A stretch of 46,003 nucleotides of DNA from Candidatus Margulisiibacteriota bacterium (GCA_028715625.1 JAQURL010000013.1:1-46003); one strand, 5' to 3'. Shown: positions 16,037 to 27,149, counted from the first letter of the stretch. The notes: generated by a model from the sequence alone, not told the origin. Numbers and translations: made by a program.

Positions 16037-16042
16037 TATAAT
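16037..16042 (+). promoter_or_regulatory. -10 box of the TerB/J-domain gene, decides the start
   Basis: TATAAT (16037-16042) ends one base before the first in-frame ATG at 16044. Transcription from this box would begin near 16049, after that ATG, so translation must start at the second ATG (16059). Confidence 0.55.
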
Positions 16043-16058
16043 AATGCCGGGAAATATT

Positions 16059-16871
16059 ATGCGCTATCAATCATACAATAATCGGGGAAATTACTTCTGG
16101 CTGATAATGATGCTTATCCTTATTTTCGGGGGAGCCAGGTTCTTCATGTTATTCTTGGGGATTGTTTTCCTTCTTTTTCCTTTGCTGATATTTATTTTTG
16201 TACTTTTTACCCTTTTTAATATTATTAATAAAAACAGTCATATATATACCTATACCAGCACACAAACTCCCGAGCATAATAAATTTGTGGAGCTTCTGGC
16301 CAGGATATCCGCGCATCTGATGAACGCAGACGGCAAGGTTGAGCCCATAGAAATTCAAACATTCAAAAATTTTTTTGTAACCAGACTGGGTTTTTCCAAT
16401 AACGCACTGCTGCTTGTAGAAGATTTGCTGAAAAAAGAGTTGAAAAAAGAACACAATCTGAACGAGCTGGCAGATGAGATTAATCACCAGTTTAATTATG
16501 ACTTGAAATGTGTAATGCTGGATTTGCTGTACCAAATAGCCTATTGCGATTTTGAACTTCACGACACAGAAGAAAAAATGCTGCACGAGATAGCCAGTCT
16601 TCTGCAAATCAGTTATGAAGACGTAAACTTTATAATCAGACGTTATCAAAGAGCATCATCAGGCGTAGCAAGTTCAGAGGAAGAAGATAGATATTTCAGG
16701 ATATTGGGATTGCAGCGCGGGGCTACGCAGGAGGAAATACGTGACACATACAGAATCCTGGTAAAGAAATTTCATCCGGACGTTGTAAGTCATTTGGGAG
16801 AGGAGTTTAAAAAAGCCAATGAAACCAAGCTTAAAGAAATCACCGAGGCGTATCAGAAATTAAAAAAATGA
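16059..16871 (+). CDS. DjlA-like membrane J-domain protein with TerB domain
   Basis: The start at 16059 gives 270 residues beginning MRYQSYNN. Two hydrophobic segments lie near residues 13-50. An acidic helical TerB-like domain follows (FVELLARISAHLMNADGKVEPIEIQ to about residue 190). A C-terminal J domain carries the HPD motif near residue 239 (KKFHPDVV). This is the DjlA arrangement: a membrane-anchored co-chaperone that stimulates DnaK. In DjlA the single N-terminal helix dimerises; here the hydrophobic region is longer. The earlier ATG at 16044 is unlikely because a TATAAT sits directly against it. No SD is visible. Confidence 0.85.
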   Translation: MRYQSYNNRGNYFWLIMMLILIFGGARFFMLFLGIVFLLFPLLIFIFVLFTLFNIINKNSHIYTYTSTQTPEHNKFVELLARISAHLMNADGKVEPIEIQTFKNFFVTRLGFSNNALLLVEDLLKKELKKEHNLNELADEINHQFNYDLKCVMLDLLYQIAYCDFELHDTEEKMLHEIASLLQISYEDVNFIIRRYQRASSGVASSEEEDRYFRILGLQRGATQEEIRDTYRILVKKFHPDVVSHLGEEFKKANETKLKEITEAYQKLKK

Positions 16872-16956
16872 TAGCCCAAAAAAAAGAAATGTTGTAAACT
16901 TTATCTCTTGTTAAATATTTGTTAAGTAAGGAAAATTTTTGTAAAGGAGAGAGTAT

Positions 16957-17835
16957 ATGAAAAAAGTATGGTTAGTTTTAGTTGTAGTGCTGTCGTTTTT
17001 CCTTTTTATGGGATTGAAGCTTAATCTGGCAGGCAGCGATAAAGTTATCCTTAAGGTTGGCGATACAAAGCTTACGCAGGATGAGATTAATGAGAAGCTG
17101 AACACTATGCCTCCTCAATATAAGGAGTATTATAGTAGTCCCGAAGGGAAAAAGCTGCTTATTGATAACCTGAAAAAAGAAATGCTGGTTTATGAAATGG
17201 CCAAGAAAGATAATTATTCCAACAACAAAGATGTGCTGGATCAGATGGAAAAAGTGAAAAGACAGGTAATAGTTGCTATTTATTTAAGAGATAAAATAGA
17301 TAAAAAAAGTGAAGTTACCGAAGCTGATGTTAAGAAGTATTTCAAAGACCATAAAGATGAATTCAAAAGCAAGGACCAGGTTAAGGCCAAACATATTTTG
17401 GTGAAAACCGAAGAAGAGGCCAAAGGTCTTATCGCCAAATTAAATAAAGGCGAAGATTTCGGTAAACTGGCTACCGAGTATTCTCTTGACCCGTCCGGAA
17501 AAACCAATCAGGGTGACTTGGGCTGGTTTTCCAAGGGACAAATGGTAAAGCCATTTGAAACAGCCGCTTTCGCTCTGGAAAAAGGCGCTTATACAAAAGA
17601 ACCCGTTCAAACCCAGTACGGCTGGCATATCATTCTGGTCGAAGACAAGAAGCCGGCCCAGGACCTGGTTTATGATGACGTCAAGGAAGATGTTAAAGTT
17701 TTTCTAACTCAGAAGAAACAAAAGGAAATGCTGGACGAACTGGTCATGAACGCCGAAAAGAAAATCAAAGTTGAAGATCATTCTGAACAATTACTGTTAA
17801 AAGTAGAACCACCAAAAGAAACTACAAAGAAGTAA
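16957..17835 (+). CDS. Parvulin-type peptidylprolyl isomerase, PrsA/SurA-like
   Basis: The 292-residue protein begins with a signal anchor or signal peptide (MKKVWLVLVVVLSFFLFMG). A SurA_N-like helical region follows, opening with VILKVGDTKLTQDEIN. The rotamase domain at about 120-215 has VKAKHILVKTEEEAK, GEDFGKLATEYSLDPSG, GDLGWFSKGQMVKPFE and QYGWHIILVE. A lysine-rich tail ends the protein. It should assist folding of exported proteins in the periplasm or at the membrane. AAAGGAGAG lies seven bases before the ATG. It is followed by a strong terminator. Confidence 0.93.
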   Translation: MKKVWLVLVVVLSFFLFMGLKLNLAGSDKVILKVGDTKLTQDEINEKLNTMPPQYKEYYSSPEGKKLLIDNLKKEMLVYEMAKKDNYSNNKDVLDQMEKVKRQVIVAIYLRDKIDKKSEVTEADVKKYFKDHKDEFKSKDQVKAKHILVKTEEEAKGLIAKLNKGEDFGKLATEYSLDPSGKTNQGDLGWFSKGQMVKPFETAAFALEKGAYTKEPVQTQYGWHIILVEDKKPAQDLVYDDVKEDVKVFLTQKKQKEMLDELVMNAEKKIKVEDHSEQLLLKVEPPKETTKK

Positions 17836-17860
17836 AAAAATTTTTGAAAATGAATTTAAA

Positions 17861-17889
17861 AACAGCCTCTGCCCGGAGGCTGTTTTTTT
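17861..17889 (+). terminator. Strong intrinsic terminator after the parvulin gene
   Basis: AACAGCCTC (17861-17869) and GAGGCTGTT (17876-17884) form a perfect nine-base stem with a six-base loop, followed by a run of T residues to 17889. The flanking A and T runs can extend the stem to about twelve pairs. It ends only six bases before the ispE start codon. Confidence 0.9.
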
Positions 17890-17895
17890 CTTACC

Positions 17896-18777
17896 ATGAA
17901 TAATCGACCCTTAATCGCCTGCAAATCATATGCCAAAATAAACCTGTTCCTGGATATCCTGGGCAGAGACGACGGAATGCATAATCTGCTGATGGTTATG
18001 CAGTCTGTGTCTTTGCATGATATTTTAGAGTTCTTTCTGGAAAAACGACCAGGCATTTTTATAGAAAGTAATAATCGAGATATTCTGGAAAATAATATAA
18101 TCCAAAAAGTGTATGAACGTATGCGGAAAGATTATCCCGGAAAGATTACAAATGGTTTTAGAATAAAGATTCAAAAAAATATTCCTCTTGGGGCTGGCCT
18201 GGGCGGTGGGAGCTCAAATGCCGCGGCTGCCATAGAAGTATTTAACAAGTTTTATAAGTTGGGATTAAAAGGGGAAGAGCTGACGAAATTTAATTACTCC
18301 ATAGGGTCGGATGTAAATTTTTGTTATAGCGGCGGAACAAAATGCGTGTCTGGTAAAGGAGAACAAATGACCGGTTTTTATTCTCCCTATAAATATTTTT
18401 TGCTCGTGAACCCGGATATTCATATTTCCACGAAAGAAGCTTATCGACTGTGGGATACTCAACAAAAAAAATACCAGCCGTTATATAAAAGCGCGGAAGA
18501 AATTGGAGAATTGAAAACTCTGTATAATGCTTTTGAGTCTATAATACTGCCCATGTACCCGGAAATTGGGAGGGTTAAGGAAAAATTATTGGCCGCCGGA
18601 GCAACCCATGCACTTATGACCGGATCTGGTTCTACGGTATTTGGAATATTTGATAATAAAAATTCTTTAAAAAGTGCTTTTGTCAGCATAAAAAAAACCT
18701 ATAAAAACGCTGTAATGGCAAGGAGAATTAATAAAGGAAAATCTTTTTTAAAAAACAGCGTTTTTTTTGTTGACTGA
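17896..18777 (+). CDS. ispE: 4-diphosphocytidyl-2-C-methyl-D-erythritol kinase
   Basis: The 293-residue GHMP kinase has SYAKINLFLDILGRDDG near the N-terminus (with Lys14), the ATP-binding PLGAGLGGGSSNAA (97-110), a GSDVNFCYSGG block carrying the catalytic Asp near 137, and the third motif MTGSGSTVFGIF. IspE phosphorylates CDP-ME in the non-mevalonate (MEP) route to isoprenoids. The start is supported by the family N-terminus. A strong terminator ends six bases upstream, leaving no space for a separate promoter or SD, so expression depends on read-through or on a promoter within the hairpin or the parvulin gene. The last codons overlap the -35 of the rRNA promoter. Confidence 0.96.
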   Translation: MNNRPLIACKSYAKINLFLDILGRDDGMHNLLMVMQSVSLHDILEFFLEKRPGIFIESNNRDILENNIIQKVYERMRKDYPGKITNGFRIKIQKNIPLGAGLGGGSSNAAAAIEVFNKFYKLGLKGEELTKFNYSIGSDVNFCYSGGTKCVSGKGEQMTGFYSPYKYFLLVNPDIHISTKEAYRLWDTQQKKYQPLYKSAEEIGELKTLYNAFESIILPMYPEIGRVKEKLLAAGATHALMTGSGSTVFGIFDNKNSLKSAFVSIKKTYKNAVMARRINKGKSFLKNSVFFVD

Positions 18778-18798
18778 CCCAGAACATTACGGTACAAT
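18770..18798 (+). promoter_or_regulatory. rRNA operon promoter with A/T-rich upstream tract
   Basis: TTGACT (18770-18775), a 17-base spacer and TACAAT (18793-18798) form a near-consensus promoter about 85 bases before 16S. The -35 overlaps the last codons and stop of ispE. The preceding 30 bases are A and T tracts (18747-18769) and could act as an UP element. Confidence 0.8.
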
Positions 18799-18818
18799 TC
18801 CATCCTGCCACTTTAACG

Positions 18819-18852
18819 GCATAGGAAATTGAAAATTGAATAGCAAACCCTT
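18819..18852 (+). other. 5' arm of the 16S pre-rRNA processing stem
   Basis: This segment is complementary, with a few mismatches, to 20455-20488 downstream of 16S. Both ends are exact: GCATAGGAAA pairs with TTTCCTATGC and TTGAATAGCAAACCCTT pairs with AAGGGTTTGCTATTCAA. The two arms would form a long duplex bracketing 16S, the usual RNase III substrate. Confidence 0.85.
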
Positions 18853-18884
18853 CAATTCGTTTTGTTTAACTAAAAAAACTTTCT

Positions 18885-20412
<1,528 letters not shown>

Positions 20413-20454
20413 TAAGGAGAACCATTTTTGTATCTCACGTACAAAATAGGCCGA

Positions 20455-20488
20455 AAGGGTTTGCTATTCAACTTTGAGTTTCCTATGC
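20455..20488 (+). other. 3' arm of the 16S pre-rRNA processing stem
   Basis: Pairs with 18819-18852. The match is nearly continuous over 34 bases, with mismatches only in the central AT-rich part. Confidence 0.85.
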
Positions 20489-20514
20489 TATAGGCATTGC
20501 AAATTGTTGATTAA

Positions 20515-20592
20515 GGGCTTATAGCTCAGGTGGTTTAGAGCGCACGCCTGATAAGCGTGAGGTCCCTGGTTCAAGTCCAGGTAGGCCCACCA
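20515..20592 (+). tRNA. tRNA-Ile (GAT)
   Basis: A cloverleaf is visible: acceptor GGGCTTA (20515-20521) pairs with TAGGCCC (20582-20588), and the anticodon stem CACGC/GCGTG encloses CTGATAA with anticodon GAT at 20550-20552. The T arm has GGTTCAAGTCC and the CCA end is encoded. It lies in the 16S-23S spacer, the standard position for tRNA-Ile. Confidence 0.97.
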
Positions 20593-20771
20593 TACTACGC
20601 TCTCGTCACTCGAGCTTCGTTTGGCAAGCCATAGAAATTATGGTTTTCCGGCGCGGTTAAGTGTAGCATAACAGATTAAACTGTTATAACTACCCTGAGT
20701 ATAAGAGTGAACGGGCTGCCAGGATTTAGATAAGGCAAAGGGAGTATGCTCTCCTAAGCTTTGGCGTAGGA
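20593..20771 (+). other. Spacer between tRNA-Ile and tRNA-Ala
   Basis: The 179 bases hold no gene but two clean hairpins: CCATA/TATGG near 20625-20645 and the perfect seven-base ATAACAG/CTGTTAT (20668-20687) with the six-base loop ATTAAA. They are probably processing structures of the pre-rRNA. Confidence 0.6.
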
Positions 20772-20847
20772 GGGGGTGTAGCTCAGTTGGTAGAGCGACT
20801 GCCTTGCACGCAGTAGGTCATCGGTTCGATTCCGTTCACCTCCACCA
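20772..20847 (+). tRNA. tRNA-Ala (TGC)
   Basis: Acceptor GGGGGTG (20772-20778) pairs with CACCTCC (20837-20843) through one G-U pair. The anticodon stem ACTGC/GCAGT encloses CTTGCAC with anticodon TGC at 20805-20807. The T loop GGTTCGATTCC and encoded CCA are present. It is the second spacer tRNA of the operon. Confidence 0.97.
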
Positions 20848-20985
20848 AGTATCGTTAATCAACGATATGCGGATTTAAATAATAACTGCCACTATGGCGA
20901 AATTTAGTTTGTTATTACTTTAAAAATCATTCTCTGCAAAGAGATTTGATAGGCTTCTCGATTACGAGATAGCAAATTGATAATT

Positions 20986-21058
20986 TAGTGTTTCTTCAAA
21001 TTAAGGGTAAAAAAATATACCAATTTATCTCAAGCCTTTATTGTGAATCGAGCGAATA
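20986..21058 (+). other. 5' arm of the 23S pre-rRNA processing stem
   Basis: Blocks of this segment are complementary to blocks after 23S (24041-24107). TTCAAATTAA, AAAATATACC, CCTTTATTGT and GAATAGG have counterparts in the same order on the opposite strand. They would form a long interrupted duplex that brings the two 23S ends together for RNase III. Confidence 0.8.
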
Positions 21059-24040
<2,982 letters not shown>

Positions 24041-24043
<3 letters not shown>

Positions 24044-24107
24044 ATTCTTTCTCGGTTTACAATAAAGGATTGTGCAGGTATATTTTATTAATTTGAAAAA
24101 CACGAAA
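24041..24107 (+). other. 3' arm of the 23S pre-rRNA processing stem
   Basis: Pairs in blocks with the segment just before 23S (20986-21060): CCTATTC, ACAATAAAGG, GGTATATTTT and TTAATTTGAA are complementary to the 5' arm in reverse order. Confidence 0.8.
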
Positions 24108-24130
24108 TTATTAAGCAAGTATGTAAAAGC

Positions 24131-24250
24131 TTGCTGGTGACTATAGCGAAGGTGAAACACCTGTTCCCATCCCGAACACAGAAGTTAAGCCCTTCAGCGC
24201 TGATGGTACTGCATGGGAAACTTTGTGGGAGAGTAAGTCGTTGCCAGCAA
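24131..24250 (+). rRNA. rrf: 5S ribosomal RNA
   Basis: The 5' end TTGCTGGTGAC pairs with the 3' end GTTGCCAGCAA (helix I). The internal block CACCTGTTCCCATCCCGAACACAGAAGTTAAG, recognised by its central CCCGAACAC, is the loop B/C signature. About 120 bases, the normal size. It closes the rRNA operon. Helix I can be extended by GC on each side (24129-24252), and a T-run follows immediately. Confidence 0.96.
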
Positions 24251-24259
24251 GCTTTTTTT
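24240..24259 (+). terminator. T-run after 5S rRNA, probable rRNA operon terminator
   Basis: The extended 5S helix I ends in CCAGCAAGC (24244-24252) and is followed directly by seven T residues (24253-24259). The partner strand lies 115 bases upstream, so the hairpin is the 5S fold itself rather than a short stem-loop. Confidence 0.5.
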
Positions 24260-24265
24260 GTTTCT

Positions 24266-24376
24266 ATTAAAATCAAGACGCTAACTTTGTTGTCTTCGTC
24301 AGAAGCTCTTCCCCGTACGTTTCAGTACTGTCTCATCGCTTCTTCCTCGACGCCTCGTTATCGCCATGATTTTAAT
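24266..24376. repeat. Structured 111-base element with 20-base imperfect terminal inverted repeats
   Basis: ATTAAAATCA (24266-24275) pairs perfectly with TGATTTTAAT (24367-24376). The pairing continues inward with few mismatches (GACGCTAAC against GTTATCGCC). Inside, CGTCAGAAGC (24297-24306) pairs with GCTTCT (24338-24343) and, after a five-base bulge, GACG (24349-24352). A central hairpin GTAC-gtttca-GTAC lies at 24315-24328. The interior is more GC-rich than its surroundings. No gene is encoded. It may be a miniature mobile element or repeat inserted after the rRNA operon, or a structured RNA. Confidence 0.6.
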
Positions 24377-24502
24377 GAAACATAGAGCAGCTTATTCAGA
24401 GCGTAGTAGAGTAATATAAAAGATTAAAACCATAAACCAATTTTATGCGAGAAAAGAATTTAGCTAATTCGTTTATCTTTGTACTGCGATATATAAAAGT
24501 TA

Positions 24503-24508
24503 TATAAT
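24503..24508 (+). promoter_or_regulatory. -10 box of the PPP phosphatase gene, leaderless spacing
   Basis: TATAAT (24503-24508) ends seven bases before the ATG at 24516. TTGTAC (24479-24484) at an 18-base spacing is a weak -35. No SD is present, so the message probably begins at the start codon. Confidence 0.6.
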
Positions 24509-24515
24509 CCTCAAC

Positions 24516-25151
24516 ATGAAAACAATCTATGCTATCGGTGATATACATGGCCAGCTGGAAATGCTCACTGCGCTTATCAAGAAAATAAATTTAAAACCCG
24601 ATGACCTTTTAATTTTTCTGGGAGATTATATCGACAGAGGGCCTGATCCTCGTGGTGTTATTGATTATCTTCTTGGTTTGGCCGAAACACAGGAGTGCAT
24701 ATTCCTGAAAGGCAATCATGAGGACATGATGCTCAGGGCTTTGGCCGGAGATGCTTCTTATTATCAAATGTGGATGTTAAATGGCGGAGAAAAAACAATA
24801 AACAGTTATGGTCGCGAAACAGAAATTATAAGATTACATGGGAAATTTTTTCAAACGCTTCTGCCTTATTATTCAACAGACAAATATTTTTTTGTACACG
24901 CCGGCATTAATCCCAATAAACCTTTAAATAAACAAACGGAACATGACCTGCTCTGGATAAGGGAGGAGTTTATCAATAACCCTACTCATATTGATAAAAA
25001 AGTAATTTTCGGTCATACGCATTACAACGAACCGTTAGTTTTAAAGGATAAAATCGGCATCGATACCAGCGCGGCCTGGGGAGGGCCTTTAACAGCGATA
25101 ATGCTGCCCGCAGAGAGGTTTATCTGCGTAAAAAATAATTTGCCACATTAG
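24516..25151 (+). CDS. PPP-family metallophosphoesterase (serine/threonine phosphatase-like)
   Basis: The 211-residue protein has all five metal-binding blocks of the PPP fold: GDIHG (8-12), GDYIDRG (36-42), GNHED (66-70), HAG near 126 and GHTH near 165. It should bind two metal ions and hydrolyse phosphate esters. Relatives include bacterial serine/threonine phosphatases (PrpA type, lambda phosphatase), symmetrical Ap4A hydrolase and PrpE. The compact size and FGHTHYNEP segment fit the PrpA/lambda group best. Substrate unknown. It is likely leaderless (TATAAT seven bases before ATG). The -35 of the folD promoter lies inside its last codons. Confidence 0.9.
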   Translation: MKTIYAIGDIHGQLEMLTALIKKINLKPDDLLIFLGDYIDRGPDPRGVIDYLLGLAETQECIFLKGNHEDMMLRALAGDASYYQMWMLNGGEKTINSYGRETEIIRLHGKFFQTLLPYYSTDKYFFVHAGINPNKPLNKQTEHDLLWIREEFINNPTHIDKKVIFGHTHYNEPLVLKDKIGIDTSAAWGGPLTAIMLPAERFICVKNNLPH

Positions 25152-25168
25152 CCTCGGCTCAATATAAT
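25140..25168 (+). promoter_or_regulatory. folD promoter, leaderless spacing
   Basis: TTGCCA (25140-25145), exactly 17 bases, and TATAAT (25163-25168) match consensus at eleven of twelve positions. Only seven bases separate the -10 from the folD ATG and no SD exists. Transcription should start on or next to the A of the start codon. Confidence 0.8.
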
Positions 25169-25175
25169 TGAGTCT

Positions 25176-26045
25176 ATGGATAACAAATTTTCAAAAAAAA
25201 TAATTGATGGAAAGCTTGCAGCGGCTCAAATAAAGCAGGAAGTTATTAAACAGGTAAAAGGGCTGAAAAAAAGGGGGATTACTCCCGGGCTTACAGTTAT
25301 TATTGTTGGTGAAAATCAGGCTTCTCAGGTATATGTGCGCAATAAGGAAAAAGACGCATCTGAAGTCGGTTTCAAGTCTGAAGTTATAAAACTGGATAAA
25401 GATATCAGTGAACAGAAATTATTGCAATTAATAAAAAAATTAAACAGCGACAAAACCGTACACGGCCTTCTGGTGCAGCTGCCGTTACCTCGGCACATTA
25501 ATGAATCCAAAGTGATAAATACAATAAGTCCGGAAAAAGATGTTGACGGCTTTCATCCCATAAATATCGGTAAACTGGTAACCGGAGACGAAACCGGCTT
25601 TGTCTCCTGCACACCTGGCGGCATAATCTGGTTGCTTAAAAGTGCAGGCATTGATTTGGAAGGAAAAGAGGCAGTCATTGTAGGCCGCAGCAACATAGTC
25701 GGCAAGCCAATGATTCATTTGTTGTTACGTGAAAACGCTACTGTAACGGTTTGTCATTCCCGCACTGTTAATTTGGCCGAAGTTTGCAAACGGGCTGATG
25801 TGCTTATTGCCGCAGTAGGAAAAAGCAGGTTGATAAAAAAAGAATTTGTAAAAAAAGGCGCCGTAGTTGTGGATGTGGGTATTAACCGTGAAGAAAAAGG
25901 TTTATGCGGAGATGTGGATTGCGAAGAGGTAATGCCGTTTGTATCCAGGATCACACCTGTGCCCGGCGGGGTTGGCCCAATGACCAGGGCGATGCTGCTT
26001 CTTAATACCATAAAAGCAGTAAAACTACAAAATGGCCTCGAGTGA
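25176..26045 (+). CDS. folD: Bifunctional methylenetetrahydrofolate dehydrogenase/cyclohydrolase
   Basis: The 289-residue protein has YVRNKEK (53-59) with the catalytic lysine, VQLPLP (100-105), KDVDGFHPINIGKL, the Rossmann segment VIVGRSNIVGKP near 168-179, and the terminal TPVPGGVGPMT. FolD interconverts 5,10-methylene-THF and 10-formyl-THF, supplying one-carbon units for purines and initiator tRNA. The length is normal. The start is fixed by a near-consensus promoter seven bases upstream, with no SD. The 3' end overlaps the next gene (MGMT family) by 14 bases, so the two are co-translated. Confidence 0.97.
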   Translation: MDNKFSKKIIDGKLAAAQIKQEVIKQVKGLKKRGITPGLTVIIVGENQASQVYVRNKEKDASEVGFKSEVIKLDKDISEQKLLQLIKKLNSDKTVHGLLVQLPLPRHINESKVINTISPEKDVDGFHPINIGKLVTGDETGFVSCTPGGIIWLLKSAGIDLEGKEAVIVGRSNIVGKPMIHLLLRENATVTVCHSRTVNLAEVCKRADVLIAAVGKSRLIKKEFVKKGAVVVDVGINREEKGLCGDVDCEEVMPFVSRITPVPGGVGPMTRAMLLLNTIKAVKLQNGLE

Positions 26046-26343
26046 GCTCTTTGAGCAAATTTACAAAATTGTTAGAAAAATTCCCAAAGGTAAAGTGACG
26101 AGTTACGGAGTAATCGCCAAGATACTAGGTGTTAACCCCAGAGTGGTAGGCTATGCATTGCATCGGAATCCCTCAGCAGAGAAAACACCATGCCACAGGG
26201 TGGTTTTTAAAGACGGCTCTTTGACTCCCGGTTATGTGTTCGGCGGAGAGGGAGCGCAAAGGGAACTGCTTCAAAAAGAAGGAGTTAAATTTAATAAATC
26301 AGGCCAGGTAGACCAAAAATATTTGTGGAACATCCGGATTTAG
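26032..26343 (+). CDS. MGMT-family DNA alkyltransferase domain protein, 103 aa
   Basis: The protein is a minimal C-terminal domain of O6-alkylguanine-DNA alkyltransferase, with IPKGKVTSYGVIAK, the helix-turn-helix NPRVVGYALHRNP and PCHRV at 53-57. The acceptor cysteine (C54) is kept, unlike alkyltransferase-like (ATL) proteins that have Trp there. It therefore could remove alkyl groups from guanine by a suicide reaction, though the N-terminal domain of full-length Ogt/Ada is missing. It overlaps folD by 14 bases and converges with an unknown gene (4-base overlap). Confidence 0.9.
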   Translation: MASSELFEQIYKIVRKIPKGKVTSYGVIAKILGVNPRVVGYALHRNPSAEKTPCHRVVFKDGSLTPGYVFGGEGAQRELLQKEGVKFNKSGQVDQKYLWNIRI

Positions 26344-27050
26344 CTGTTTTTTCCCAAACTTTGTACATATTTTTGTAGTTCATATAGCCTGATTAGCTTT
26401 TCCTGCGATGTTAAGTCTGTTATTCTTTCTCTGATTTTTTCGGCATTGATGTCTTGCCTGAATTCAAAAAAATTACCGGCACAGCATTTTATTTCTTTGC
26501 CAGCAATCCCGAATATTTTTTTTATATCTGTATGACTGGGCAACATTGATTCTGCTTGGGTTTCAGATATTACACCCCATTTAGGGAAAAAGTAATTATT
26601 AAGAGCAATTTCCCAAAACATAGTCGGATTAAGGTCATCATCAAATGTTCGGGCAATTTTAACAAGAAGCTCATATTGTCTCTTTTCCAATAATAAATTT
26701 ATAAAATCCCTGCTTGTACAGCCGGCCAAATGAAAATTTACAAACATATAGGCAGTCTCCCATTTCTCAAACCATTTTTGCATTAAGTTAAAAACCCTGA
26801 ATTGCTGGGTTTCGACCTTTATCAGATATGTTAAGATTTCGTTTATCAAGCGTCTGCAGGAGATGGAGTCTTTATCCCGATAAAAGAAGTCACCCATCAT
26901 TCCGGCTTCACCTCTTTGGAACAATTCCTGTATGACTTTAGTGTCTAGAGTTTCCAGCGCTCCCATAATCGTTAAATAATATTTTTGTCTAATGCCTTCA
27001 AATGCGTCGATGAAAACTTTTCTTTTGTCTGCGATTATTTTCTTTTTCAT
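26340..27050 (-). CDS. Hypothetical protein divergent from the LacI-type regulator
   Basis: I do not recognise the family. With the ATG at 27050 the protein has 236 residues. It is helix-rich, with many Phe, Trp and Lys residues (for example FEKWETAYMFVNFHLAG), and has no signal peptide or membrane segment. I preferred 27050 to the upstream ATG at 27062 because GGAGG lies five bases before it and overlaps that first ATG. The gene shares a 99-base divergent intergenic region with the LacI-type regulator, which contains a perfect 23-base palindrome and a further half-site. It is therefore probably a target of that regulator. Confidence 0.65.
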   Translation of the reverse strand: MKKKIIADKRKVFIDAFEGIRQKYYLTIMGALETLDTKVIQELFQRGEAGMMGDFFYRDKDSISCRRLINEILTYLIKVETQQFRVFNLMQKWFEKWETAYMFVNFHLAGCTSRDFINLLLEKRQYELLVKIARTFDDDLNPTMFWEIALNNYFFPKWGVISETQAESMLPSHTDIKKIFGIAGKEIKCCAGNFFEFRQDINAEKIRERITDLTSQEKLIRLYELQKYVQSLGKNS

Positions 27051-27091
27051 GCTAACCTCCATTTTTATTAATAATGATATTTCGCATTATG

Positions 27092-27134
27092 TTTGTAGAA
27101 AATTCACTATATTTTTGTAGAATTTCTACAAAAA
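27092..27134. promoter_or_regulatory. Palindromic operator plus half-site between divergent genes
   Basis: TTTTTGTAGAA (27112-27122), one central base and TTCTACAAAAA (27124-27134) form a perfect 11+1+11 palindrome. A second TTTGTAGAA lies at 27092-27100, 20 bases upstream. The palindrome covers the -35 position of the LacI-type gene and sits upstream of the divergent unknown gene. It fits an operator for autoregulation and control of the divergent gene. It lacks the central CG common in LacI-family sites. Confidence 0.7.
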
Positions 27135-27143
27135 TGTTATGAT
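27135..27143 (+). promoter_or_regulatory. Extended -10 of the LacI-type gene
   Basis: TGTTATGAT has the TGn extension before TATGAT (27138-27143). Six bases separate it from the GTG start at 27150. TTGTAG (27115-27120), inside the palindrome, is at the 17-base position for a -35. No SD is seen. Confidence 0.55.
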
Positions 27144-27149
27144 TATATT

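Noticed and set aside
16149-16649. 166-codon minus-strand frame
   Set aside because: It is antisense to the TerB/J-domain gene, whose motifs are clear.
25140-25176. Tetrahydrofolate riboswitch before folD
   Set aside because: There is no untranslated leader; the -10 box lies seven bases before the start codon.
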